DNA of 41,919 nucleotides from an uncultured Ectothiorhodospiraceae bacterium (GTDB taxonomy: Bacteria > Pseudomonadota > Gammaproteobacteria > S012-40): NCBI GenBank assembly GCA_945787125.1, contig CALZHW010000014.1:1-41919 (forward strand). Direction: 5' to 3'. This document shows positions 1 through 7,555 of the stretch, piece by piece. The first letter of the stretch is position 1. Each line of letters starts with the position of its first letter. The notes beneath the pieces were generated by a model, which saw only the letters and a list, made by a program, of their open reading frames with translations, had not been told where the DNA came from and did not search any database. Made by a program: the position numbers and the translations under genes.

Positions 1-150
1 AGTTGGCGCGAATTTATAGCGTAAGATATTGGAGTGCATAGTGAATTCAAGAATTGCGTGGTCACCTTATTGGTGATCAGCAGATTCTTGGATTTGCTAG
101 GTGCTTCAAGAGCTTGCGCTAGAAATCGTGGTTCAACTGATTAATCTAGG
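1..150 (+). repeat. Family A palindromic element, copy 1 (cut by window edge)
   Basis: This stretch is an inverted copy of 5051-5230. Its right end carries CAACTGATTAATCTAGG, which mirrors the terminal inverted repeat of the other copy; about 12 bases of the left terminus lie outside the window. Inside is an imperfect long hairpin (about 49-90) whose arms begin AAGAATTGCG and end CAGATTCTT around the loop TTATT. Compared with copy 2 it lacks about 18 bases near position 120. No coding capacity. The structure is that of a non-autonomous MITE-like element. Confidence 0.8.
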
Positions 151-165
151 TTCAATTGACCCAGC

Positions 166-262
166 AATAAAATAGCCGAAGGCAATGCCTTCGGCTCAAG
201 AAACGCAAACCGGACTGAGGGAGGGAGGAAAGGTCCGGTCTGTAAGAGTGATATCGTCTTTC
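166..262 (-). ncRNA. Candidate small RNA with CCUCC-rich loop and intrinsic terminator
   Basis: Read on the minus strand, a 7-bp stem (233-239 with 209-215) presents a 17-base pyrimidine loop, CTTTCCTCCCTCCCTCA. After a short spacer comes a perfect 10-bp stem (187-196 with 174-183, loop ATT) followed by ATTTTATT, which looks like an intrinsic terminator. Small RNAs that block ribosome binding sites commonly expose such CCUCC loops. I could not find a convincing promoter, so the 5' end is a guess. The structure could instead be only a terminator plus an unrelated hairpin. Confidence 0.3.
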
Positions 263-374
263 GTTGGGGTTTCTTTAGTCCCTATTTCCCAAAAAATGTC
301 GCAGGAAATCTGCACTACTTTTTTGCCGGTTTTGGACTTGAGATTTTAAATGAATGCCCGCATCTCATATATAA

Positions 375-540
375 TACCTAAATCCTGCAAGTGCTCGCAC
401 CTACTCAGCACAAGCTCTTGACCCGTAGAGCAATATCACTATTTTCGGCAATCACAATAAGGATTGCGCTCAAATATTGATTTGCTCTACGAATCAATAT
501 CTTGCACTGCGCAAGTACGATCACTTGCAGGGTCTAGGTA
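375..540. repeat. Family B terminal-inverted-repeat element
   Basis: The left end TACCTAAATCCTGCAAGTG (375-393) and the right end CACTTGCAGGGTCTAGGTA (522-540) are inverted copies with two mismatches. Inside, GTAGAGCAA near 425 pairs with TTGCTCTAC near 481-490, so the whole 166 bp can fold on itself. A solo end of the same family recurs at 6892-6909. No open frame of note; MITE-like. Confidence 0.7.
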
Positions 541-556
541 ATACGTCAAGCTTCGT

Positions 557-670
557 AGTTCAAACTATTCCCCGTAATCAGCGCTCGTAGTGGCAAGGGG
601 CCTTACCGCTACGGACGCTGGAAGGTGGCACTTTTGCAACTTTGAACCCCGAAACTTGAGTTGATAATAA
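557..670 (+). repeat. Family C element, internally deleted copy
   Basis: Shares GTTCAAACTATT, the segment CAGCGCTCGTAGTGGCAAGG and the right half GCTGGAAGGT with the full element at 1647-1846, but the central hairpin is missing and the right terminus has drifted. It lies directly upstream of htpX, so it may form part of that gene's leader or promoter region. Confidence 0.65.
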
Positions 671-706
671 ATAAACGGGTGAGAATCCGAAATCCAAGAG
701 GATGAA

Positions 707-1591
707 ATGAAACGTATATTTTTGTTTTTAGTGACTAACCTGGCAGTTATTGCGGTGTTAAGTATTACATTGAGACTGCTGGGGTTTGAAGGTATTCTGG
801 ATCAGCAAGGAGTGGATCTTAATCTTAATTCCCTGTTGTTATTTGCTGCGGTTTTTGGTTTTGGCGGATCATTGATATCACTGGCAATCTCTAAGTGGAG
901 TGCGAAACGAATGACGGGTGCGCAGGTGATTGAGCAGCCGTCAAATCCAACAGAACGCTGGCTGGTGCAAACCGTTGAGCGCCAGGCGAAAGCTGCGGGT
1001 ATTGGTATGCCAGAAGTAGCAATCTATAACTCTCCTGAAATTAACGCGTTTGCAACCGGCATGTCGAGAAATAATGCCTTGGTTGCAGTGAGCAGTGGTT
1101 TGCTGGAGGCGATGACTGAAGATGAAGCCGAAGCAGTTTTAGCGCATGAAGTAAGCCATGTTGCAAACGGCGATATGGTGACCTTAGCCTTGATCCAAGG
1201 CGTCGTTAATACCTTTGTTATCTTTTTGTCACGCGTTGTCGGCCATGTTATTGACCGGGTGGTATTCAAAAACGAACGTGGCCACGGCCCAGCGTTTTGG
1301 ATAACCACGATAATTGCAGAGTTGCTGCTCGGTATTTTGGCCAGCATTATTGTTATGTGGTTTAGTCGAAAACGTGAATTCAAAGCCGATGCGGGGGGAG
1401 CTAAGCTTGCGGGTCGAGAAAAGATGGCTCGCGCACTGGAGCGTTTGAAAGCCCAGCACCAGCCTTCGCAGTTGCCTGATCAATTGGCGGCGTTCGGCAT
1501 TAGCGGTAATATTGGTGCCGGAATTAAAAAGCTATTTATGTCCCATCCTCCACTCGATGAACGTATCCAGGCGTTACGGGCAATGGGCTAA
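707..1591 (+). CDS. htpX: Protease HtpX (M48B zinc metalloprotease)
   Basis: 294 residues, the usual length for HtpX. It is an inner-membrane zinc protease that degrades damaged membrane proteins alongside FtsH. Two N-terminal membrane segments (about 4-24 and 42-62) precede the cytosolic catalytic core. The zinc motif is H147-E-V-S-H151, with the third ligand probably E224 in RKREFKAD, and two further hydrophobic segments lie around 160-180 and 198-219. The ATG follows AGAGGA at a usable distance. The gene stands alone. In E. coli htpX responds to Cpx envelope stress; I did not find a clear CpxR site here. A hairpin at 1617-1645 probably ends the transcript. Confidence 0.96.
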   Translation: MKRIFLFLVTNLAVIAVLSITLRLLGFEGILDQQGVDLNLNSLLLFAAVFGFGGSLISLAISKWSAKRMTGAQVIEQPSNPTERWLVQTVERQAKAAGIGMPEVAIYNSPEINAFATGMSRNNALVAVSSGLLEAMTEDEAEAVLAHEVSHVANGDMVTLALIQGVVNTFVIFLSRVVGHVIDRVVFKNERGHGPAFWITTIIAELLLGILASIIVMWFSRKREFKADAGGAKLAGREKMARALERLKAQHQPSQLPDQLAAFGISGNIGAGIKKLFMSHPPLDERIQALRAMG

Positions 1592-1616
1592 TGTTGAGAG
1601 GGAGTTTCAAGCTTTA

Positions 1617-1645
1617 GCCGAACTTGTTCGACGAATAGGTTCGGC
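1617..1645 (+). terminator. Hairpin after htpX
   Basis: GCCGAAC (1617-1623) pairs with GTTCGGC (1639-1645), and the loop contains a small TTCG/CGAA stem. There is no T run after it, but it sits 25 bases after the htpX stop and just before a family C element. Confidence 0.4.
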
Positions 1646-1646
1646 G

Positions 1647-1846
1647 TTATAACTCACAATCGGCGTTCAAACTATTTCTCGTAATCAGCGCTCGTAGTGG
1701 CAAGGCCTTACCGAGAGTGTTGGCAGCATGGATGCTGCCGCCAAGCCTACGAGGACGTATTCACGGCGTCTCTCGGTAAGGTTTTGCCGCTACGAGTGCT
1801 GGAAGGTAGCACTTTTGCAACTTTGAACGCCGATTGTGAGTTATAA
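1647..1846. repeat. Family C element, full-length reference copy
   Basis: Exactly 200 bp between 25-bp perfect inverted ends (1647-1671 and 1822-1846) that begin TTATAACTCACAATCGG. Nested inside are a second near-perfect pair of arms (1691-1717 with 1770-1796) and a central hairpin GGCAGCAT/ATGCTGCC (1722-1739). The whole element therefore folds into one long cruciform. It lies between the convergent 3' ends of htpX and the PilZ-type gene and may terminate both. Confidence 0.85.
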
Positions 1847-1880
1847 ATAGTGGTATTTCCCTCGCTATGACTTCCATTCT

Positions 1881-3737
1881 CTAAAGTGAGGTCCAGATGG
1901 AATCAAAGTTTTTAATGCGATCCATTTTCCCCTGTGACGTGACCTTTTTGACCGTTTTGACAATCGAGAATTGAAACTGAGTAAACGTACTCGTCCTCTC
2001 CACAAGTTTGGTTAATTTCACTTTTACATTTTGCCCATTCACATCCAGTTCTAATTTATCACCTGTTTTGTATTGGCTCGGGGTAATCAAGGTTTGTGGT
2101 TGTTTAACGGATCGAAGTTCTGGCAGTAATAATGAACGATTGAATATTTCTGCGAGATTTTTTTGAGAAATATTTTTTGTGGCAATCGGCTGTGTGTTGG
2201 GTGAGATCAATTCTATACCGATGTACATGTTGTCAGGTTCTGATGTTTTGATCCAACGAATTACGCCAATGTTCCACTCAGTCTCTTCCTGAGAACTGTG
2301 TTTCAAGCTGATGAGCGCGCCTATCATCGTTTTGGTGGATATGTCATTGTCCCAGGCAATACAAAAACCGCCGGCGCTTTCATTAATTAATACGCAGTTA
2401 TAGGTATCAAAGGTTTGATCTGCTTGATGGTTGTCAAGTGCCGGGGTGGCTTGCACATGTAAAGTGTTAAAAGATGGCAGTTCATAGTGAATGCCTAAAT
2501 TAGGATTGCCAGCCAAATCCCAAACGTCCAATGGAGCGTTCTTAGGTTCGTTAAGCTTTTTTGGTTTGCTGGGTTCAAGGTCAAACTGAGCAACATCGCT
2601 ATAGTCTATTTGGCTATCGATAAATTCTGAGTTTGCTTCATCATGCTGCGTTTCGATTTGCTTGAGGATGAAAAAATGTGCAGCATTAAGCCCAAGCGCA
2701 ACTTTTACGTCTTCTTTTTTGCCTTTGCGTGAAAAGTTTCGCTTGGGAACTGCTCCCCAGGCCAGGATCAAACGTTTAAGGGTTTCCTGGCTTAACTCGT
2801 TGGTATAAAACATAGGTTTATTAACGACACCGATTTCAGGTTCATTAAATGCGTCCATTTGATCCCTGAGCGCTCTGGTTAATTCGCTGGTGTCCAATAC
2901 ACGTGAATGTTTGCTAACTTTGTTATCTTGTTTGCTGGCGTTGTAATACGTTGGCGCCGCACCTTTTTCCAGGTCAATGCTGAATAAACCTAGCGGCATG
3001 CTGACATTTTCCAATAAGTGTAAATAGCTGTGTTTTGACCACTCGATCAGGTTCTGATTAACTTTTTGGATATCTGATTGTGACAGTCGATAGGGATTGG
3101 AGATCGACAGCAATATCGCTTGTTTGAACAAATTGCTTATTGTGTTCGTTGAAGGTTTAGCGCCTTGAAGGTCACTGACTTCTTCGGATATCAGTCCGTT
3201 ATGTTCGGCGAACAAATAAAGATGATTGAGTTCCAGCCAAACCTGATCGCTTGTGGGTGTGTAAGCGAGGTAGGATTTTAGTAAAGTTTCATTCAAATAA
3301 TGCATCGCCCGATAAATCGAGGTTAACAATGTCTTGTTTTCTACTTTTGCACTGCTAGAGGAAATCGCGCTATCAATAATAATTTTATAACCATTGGCGA
3401 CTTCCCATTGCAGCTCCTGGGTCAGTTCCGCCACTTTTTGGGTTTTTGCCGATAGGGGAAATGCTTGACCCAAATAATGCTTTAGCAGCGATTTGGTGAG
3501 GTAATCGAGTGGATTGCTGAATAATTCAAGAATCTTAAAACGATGACTTACAGGTATGGAAACGCGATTGAGTTCCGCTAGGGCCTTGTAAATCAAACGC
3601 GCCGTCTCGCCAACATGGGCGCTCGGTAATTCCGCAATCCAGCGTTCGGCACCCTTCGGTTTTAAATAAGGCGCATCTGAGTATTCAATTGATTGTGAGG
3701 GTATAAATAACCCTAGTGGGTTTTCGTCTCTTGGCAC
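1881..3737 (-). CDS. Large PilZ-type protein, FimW-like family
   Basis: 618 residues. The N-terminal part (about 28-250; motif WIAELPSAHVGETARLIYKA) matches from memory a gammaproteobacterial family often labelled molecular chaperone or PilZ-domain protein, to which Pseudomonas FimW, a cyclic-di-GMP effector, belongs. The C-terminal part (about 440-545) looks like a PilZ barrel, with N452-E-S-A-G-G457 fitting the (D/N)xSxxG motif. No signal peptide or membrane segment is visible, so it is probably cytosolic. The start is GTG, chosen because AAGGA lies four bases upstream. The gene follows epmB on the same strand after 271 bp, which I read as a spacer with its own promoter. The family call is good; the specific function is inference. 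Confidence 0.7.
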   Translation of the reverse strand: MPRDENPLGLFIPSQSIEYSDAPYLKPKGAERWIAELPSAHVGETARLIYKALAELNRVSIPVSHRFKILELFSNPLDYLTKSLLKHYLGQAFPLSAKTQKVAELTQELQWEVANGYKIIIDSAISSSSAKVENKTLLTSIYRAMHYLNETLLKSYLAYTPTSDQVWLELNHLYLFAEHNGLISEEVSDLQGAKPSTNTISNLFKQAILLSISNPYRLSQSDIQKVNQNLIEWSKHSYLHLLENVSMPLGLFSIDLEKGAAPTYYNASKQDNKVSKHSRVLDTSELTRALRDQMDAFNEPEIGVVNKPMFYTNELSQETLKRLILAWGAVPKRNFSRKGKKEDVKVALGLNAAHFFILKQIETQHDEANSEFIDSQIDYSDVAQFDLEPSKPKKLNEPKNAPLDVWDLAGNPNLGIHYELPSFNTLHVQATPALDNHQADQTFDTYNCVLINESAGGFCIAWDNDISTKTMIGALISLKHSSQEETEWNIGVIRWIKTSEPDNMYIGIELISPNTQPIATKNISQKNLAEIFNRSLLLPELRSVKQPQTLITPSQYKTGDKLELDVNGQNVKVKLTKLVERTSTFTQFQFSIVKTVKKVTSQGKMDRIKNFDSIWTSL

Positions 3738-4008
3738 TTTCCTTACCTACGCTTTGTGTGTTTTGTTTTAGAGTTCCATTTGATTTGTCGGATTTTATGA
3801 CAATTACTTTATTTATATTATACTTAGCGGCTGCATGTTTTTGTTTATTTATCACTTGTTCGATGAAAACAAGTACATTGAAGTTTATCCAATATTGTAT
3901 CCATTTTTCTAGTGTTCGCTGCAGCTTAGCTTACCCATCATTAAAACTAATGGAAACGCTTATTTTTCACCTTCTTCGGCGTTTTTTTAAGCGATAAAGT
4001 TTGCGCGC

Positions 4009-5016
4009 TTAGTATATGGGTCGCTTGTAAGGCTCTCCGGTAACTTCTGCTACCAGCCTGGGTATTAGATAACCCGGCAAATGACGTCGCATAATTTCAA
4101 TGATGGCTATTCCCTGTTGTTGGGGTACATCAAAATGGCTTGCGCCAGTGACTTTATCCAGTAAATGCAGATAATAGGGGATAATGCCAATTTCGCCTAA
4201 TCTGAGGCTCAAGTCAATCAAGCTTGCTGCATTGTCATTTACTTTTCTTAGCAATACAGATTGATTTAACAGATCAATATGATTGTTCTTTAATTGGTCA
4301 ATGGCATGCTCTACTTCGGCGTCAATTTCTTGAGCGTGATTGATGTGCAGAACCATGAAGACTTTCAGGCTTAAGTTTCTTAACCAGGTTAACAGCTCGG
4401 GAGTGATTCTTTCCGGCACGACGATAGGTAGCCGGGTATGTATACGTAAAAACCGAATGTGCGGAATTTGTTCCAGCCCTGCAACCAATGCTTGCAAACG
4501 ACTATCGCTCAATGATAAAGGGTCGCCACCGCTGAGAATGACTTCATGAATGCTTTTTTCAGCGGCGATATAACGGAGAACCTGCTGCCAGTTTTGTCGC
4601 GTTGGATTTGAGTGTTGATAATCAAATTGGCGCCGAAAGCAATATCGACAATGGATGCCGCATGCACCGGTCAGGGTCAGTAATACCCGGCCGTGGTATT
4701 TGTGGATTAAGCCGGGCAGTATTTCTGCAGCCTGGTCGCCAACCGGATCTGGCTGAAACCCAACGACATGCCGTGTTTCATGGTCTATGGGTAATATCTG
4801 GCGCAATAAGGGGTCGTTGATATCGCCTTTTTGCATTCGGCTGACGAAAGGCAGACTGGCTCTCAAGGGAAATAATTGCTGCGCTTGCATGGCGCGCGGT
4901 AGATATTCCATCGGTAATTCTAACGCTGCGAATAATCGCTCGGGGTCTTTAATTGATTGGCTTAAGGTATTTTGCCAGTCAGGTATCTGCAAAGTTTGTG
5001 AGTTTCGATGTATCAT
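4009..5016 (-). CDS. epmB: EF-P beta-lysylation protein EpmB (lysine 2,3-aminomutase type)
   Basis: 335 residues. A radical SAM enzyme that converts (S)-alpha-lysine to (R)-beta-lysine, the substrate EpmA attaches to EF-P. The iron-sulfur motif is C119-G-I-H-C123-R-Y-C126 (CX3CX2C), followed by SGGDPL at 162-167. The C terminus matches the short EpmB subfamily (VAEVTGEPYK), which lacks the long tail of catabolic lysine aminomutases. It is transcribed divergently from efp. The 300-bp spacer between them carries a family A element. Confidence 0.96.
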   Translation of the reverse strand: MIHRNSQTLQIPDWQNTLSQSIKDPERLFAALELPMEYLPRAMQAQQLFPLRASLPFVSRMQKGDINDPLLRQILPIDHETRHVVGFQPDPVGDQAAEILPGLIHKYHGRVLLTLTGACGIHCRYCFRRQFDYQHSNPTRQNWQQVLRYIAAEKSIHEVILSGGDPLSLSDSRLQALVAGLEQIPHIRFLRIHTRLPIVVPERITPELLTWLRNLSLKVFMVLHINHAQEIDAEVEHAIDQLKNNHIDLLNQSVLLRKVNDNAASLIDLSLRLGEIGIIPYYLHLLDKVTGASHFDVPQQQGIAIIEIMRRHLPGYLIPRLVAEVTGEPYKRPIY

Positions 5017-5050
5017 AGCGGGTTTTCTTTGGTGGTGATTGATGTACTAT

Positions 5051-5230
5051 CCTAGATTAATCAGTTGAACCACGATTTCTACCCAAAGGGCACTCGGTAG
5101 CGCAAGCTCTTGAAGTACCTAGCCAATTTAAGAATCTGCTGATCACCAATAAGGTGACCACGCAATTCTTAAATTCACTATGCACTCCAATATCTTACAC
5201 TATAAATTCGCGCCAACTGATTATCCTAGG
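5051..5230. repeat. Family A palindromic element, copy 2 (complete)
   Basis: Bounded by CCTAGATTAATCAGTTG (left) and, inverted, CCTAGGATAATCAGTTG (right). Inside, AAGAATCTGCTGATCACC pairs imperfectly with GGTGACCACGCAATTCTT around AATAA. It is an inverted copy of 1-150 and fills most of the epmB-efp divergent promoter region, so the promoters of both genes must lie within or just outside it. Confidence 0.85.
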
Positions 5231-5316
5231 ATTATGATATATTATACAGGGTTTGCTTGCTAAAGCCGTTTTTCATATTACATATCAAATACTTAACGCT
5301 TTAAAAAGAGGCAATA

Positions 5317-5889
5317 ATGGCAACTTATAGTACGAGTGAATTTAAATCAGGTTTGAAAATCATGCAAGATGGTGATCCTTGCACGATTGTTGAGAATGAG
5401 TTTGTCAAACCCGGTAAAGGGCAAGCTTTTAGTCGAGTTAGAATAAAAAACCTGAAAACGGGTCGCGTGGTTGATCGAACATTTAAGAGCGGCGAGTCAG
5501 TTGAGGCGGCAGATGTGATGGATACCGATATGCAATATCTTTATACCGATGGCGAGTTCTGGAATTTTATGGATCCAACCAGTTATGAACAAGTGGCTGC
5601 CGATGAAAAGGCCGTGGCGGATTCGATCAAATGGCTGAAAGAACAGGATATGTGCACTTTAACTCTATGGAATGGTGCGCCGATTGCGGTAACACCACCA
5701 AATTTTGTGGTCTTGCAAATTACCGAAACTGACCCCGGTGTTCGTGGTGATACTGCCAGCGGCGGCGGCAAACCTGCAACTCTGGAAACGGGTGCGGTAG
5801 TGCGAGTTCCATTGTTTATTGAAAATGGTGAAAGTATCAAAGTCGATACTCGCAGTGGTGAATATGTTGGGCGAGCTAAAGAAGAATAA
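5317..5889 (+). CDS. efp: Elongation factor P
   Basis: 190 residues, the standard bacterial length. EF-P binds next to the peptidyl-tRNA and relieves ribosome stalling at consecutive prolines. All three beta-barrel domains are recognisable. The modified loop is K31-P-G-K34-G-Q-A-F, with Lys34 at the position that receives beta-lysine in E. coli. AAAGAGG precedes the ATG. The gene lies five bases before epmA and is divergent from epmB, so substrate and both modifying enzymes are encoded together. Confidence 0.97.
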   Translation: MATYSTSEFKSGLKIMQDGDPCTIVENEFVKPGKGQAFSRVRIKNLKTGRVVDRTFKSGESVEAADVMDTDMQYLYTDGEFWNFMDPTSYEQVAADEKAVADSIKWLKEQDMCTLTLWNGAPIAVTPPNFVVLQITETDPGVRGDTASGGGKPATLETGAVVRVPLFIENGESIKVDTRSGEYVGRAKEE

Positions 5890-5894
5890 AAACG

Positions 5895-6845
5895 GTGGCT
5901 AGTGATATTGGCAATAGCGATATGCCACTTAAAATATTGCTTGAGCGTCGAGCAGGTTTGTACCGTCAAATTCGACAATTTTTCCAGTCCCGAAAAGTGC
6001 TGGAAGTTGAAACGTCGATTTTTTCTCCGTATGGGAATACCGATCCACATATCGCAAGTATTCGGGCTGATTTCGGCGACGCTTCAATACCGAGCTTTCA
6101 ATATGCCCATACGTCGCCTGAGTTTGCCATGAAGCACTTGCTGTGTGCTGGCAGCGGTTCGATCTATCAATTAGTAAAAGTTTTCCGCAAAGAAGAGAAA
6201 GGGCGTTATCATAGTCCCGAATTCACTTTATTGGAATGGTATCGTTTAGGCTTGTCTTATAAAGCATTAGCCAGGGAAGTTGTAGAGCTGCTAAATTTTG
6301 TCGGTATAGAACCAAAAGTGGCAGAATGTTCGTATCGCGAATTGTTTCGGGAGTTTCTCTCGATTGATCCTGAAGATTGCGGCGTCGTTGATTTTAGGCG
6401 TATGGCGGCTAAGCATGGTCTGCGTGATTGCGGCCTTGATGATGACTATGATGGCTGGTTGAGTTATCTTTTAACACACTTGATTGAGCCGAAATTGCGT
6501 GAAATCCCACTGCTAATTGTGTATGATTTTCCACCATCTCAAGCTGCCTTGGCAAAAATATCTGAGAAAAAACCGCATGTTGCGCTGCGTTTTGAGGTGT
6601 ATCTCTATGGCGTTGAGCTCGCAAATGGCTATCAGGAATTAACCTCGGCAGCAATCTATCGCCAACGTTTCGAACAGGAAAATCAGGCGCGTAGAAAAAA
6701 CAAACAGCCCATCATGCCTATAGATGAAAGGTTGTTAGACTCTTTATGTAATCAACTGCCGGAATGTTCGGGCGTGGCTTTAGGTGTCGATAGGCTGTTA
6801 ATGAATTTGCTCAATAGCCGGCACATTAGTGAAGTTATCCTGTAG
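5895..6845 (+). CDS. epmA: EF-P--(R)-beta-lysine ligase EpmA (truncated lysyl-tRNA synthetase paralogue)
   Basis: 316 residues, close to the 325 of E. coli EpmA. It contains only the class II aminoacyl-tRNA synthetase catalytic domain: motif 2 at about 97-116 (FRKEEKGRYHSPEF) and motif 3 at about 293-303 (GVALGVDRLLM). The anticodon-binding domain of LysRS is absent, as is normal for this family. It activates beta-lysine and transfers it to EF-P Lys34. The GTG start five bases after the efp stop implies translational coupling; an in-frame ATG at 5922 is a weaker alternative because nothing upstream resembles a ribosome binding site. Confidence 0.95.
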   Translation: MASDIGNSDMPLKILLERRAGLYRQIRQFFQSRKVLEVETSIFSPYGNTDPHIASIRADFGDASIPSFQYAHTSPEFAMKHLLCAGSGSIYQLVKVFRKEEKGRYHSPEFTLLEWYRLGLSYKALAREVVELLNFVGIEPKVAECSYRELFREFLSIDPEDCGVVDFRRMAAKHGLRDCGLDDDYDGWLSYLLTHLIEPKLREIPLLIVYDFPPSQAALAKISEKKPHVALRFEVYLYGVELANGYQELTSAAIYRQRFEQENQARRKNKQPIMPIDERLLDSLCNQLPECSGVALGVDRLLMNLLNSRHISEVIL

Positions 6846-7086
6846 CCTGTTCTCGGAGTCTGTTCAATACATAATGTCTAGGTGGAGGTGTCACCTAGAT
6901 CCTGCAAGTTTGCGTTGTTGCTCGCCGTGATGGCTGGATGTGTTTCGAGCCGCTTGTTTGTTGAGCCGGAACTATTATTAATTTGTCGGTCAAATTTACA
7001 AATAGAGAAGTTGTTCTTTTCAAAATGCAATGTAATAAACCATTTTAGCATGTAAGTCATTGTTCTTTAAGAGCGAGCATTCAAGA
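6846..7086. other. Spacer after epmA with hairpin and family B end
   Basis: CTAGGTG (6878-6884) pairs with CACCTAG (6892-6898) and may end the efp-epmA transcript. The right arm is also the beginning of a solo family B terminus, CACCTAGATCCTGCAAG (6892-6908), matching the ends of the element at 375-540. I see no gene in the remainder. Confidence 0.5.
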
Positions 7087-7102
7087 TGGCACACTAATTG
7101 CC
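7087..7102 (+). promoter_or_regulatory. Putative sigma-54 (RpoN) promoter
   Basis: TGGCACACTAATTGCC has the GG and GC elements with ten bases between them, and matches the consensus TGGCACGN4TTGCW at TGGCAC and TTGC. Transcription would start near 7113, about 95 bases before the PilZ gene start, leaving room for a leader. The bases upstream are AT-rich and could hold activator sites, but none is recognisable to me. Confidence 0.6.
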
Positions 7103-7207
7103 TCTTAAATGTATGTTTAAAATCTATAAGATGAGTTTGGTGAGCAGACGGAAGAGCGCGACAATTACTGGGCCAAACAATGTATGAGGGATATAAAGGA
7201 GCTTTCA

Positions 7208-7555
7208 ATGGGAGTCTTAAGCTCGGTGGAGCAGCGGTGGAGTCAACGGCGACCAATTGCTTTACCTGTAGAAGTATTCGAACACGGTAGCTTGTTAGCA
7301 AGTTGTAATAGCCGAGACATTGGTCTTGGTGGTGTGTTTCTATCCTTGGCAGATAATGAATTGTCAAAAGATCAGGAAGTTGAGCTTTTCTTCAGCTTGG
7401 GTGAAGGCAATCCAACCCGGTATAAATTAAATGCTAAAGTGGTCAGAGCCGCCGATGCGGGCGCTGGTTTATTGTTTAAAGATTTCGATACCAATGCGTT
7501 TCGCGCATTGCAAGAAATAATGCGCTACTCGGCCAGTGTCGAAAGTGTCGATTAA
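7208..7555 (+). CDS. Small PilZ-domain protein
   Basis: 115 residues from the ATG that has AGGAG six bases upstream; an in-frame ATG at 7184 lacks such a site. A single PilZ barrel: the arginine cluster is R10-W-S-Q-R14-R15, and the second motif is D37-I-G-L-G-G42, where the usual serine of (D/N)xSxxG is glycine. Related stand-alone PilZ proteins act in type IV pilus or flagellar control. The likely sigma-54 promoter upstream fits a motility or pilus regulon. Whether this variant still binds cyclic-di-GMP is open. The gene converges on psd, and the two stops share the tetramer TTAA. Confidence 0.88.
   Translation: MGVLSSVEQRWSQRRPIALPVEVFEHGSLLASCNSRDIGLGGVFLSLADNELSKDQEVELFFSLGEGNPTRYKLNAKVVRAADAGAGLLFKDFDTNAFRALQEIMRYSASVESVD

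Noticed and set aside
3716..3997. 93-codon plus-strand open frame between the PilZ-type gene and epmB
   Set aside because: Starts with GTG inside the 5' end of the PilZ-type gene, has no ribosome binding site and an unconvincing composition; the region is better read as promoter DNA.
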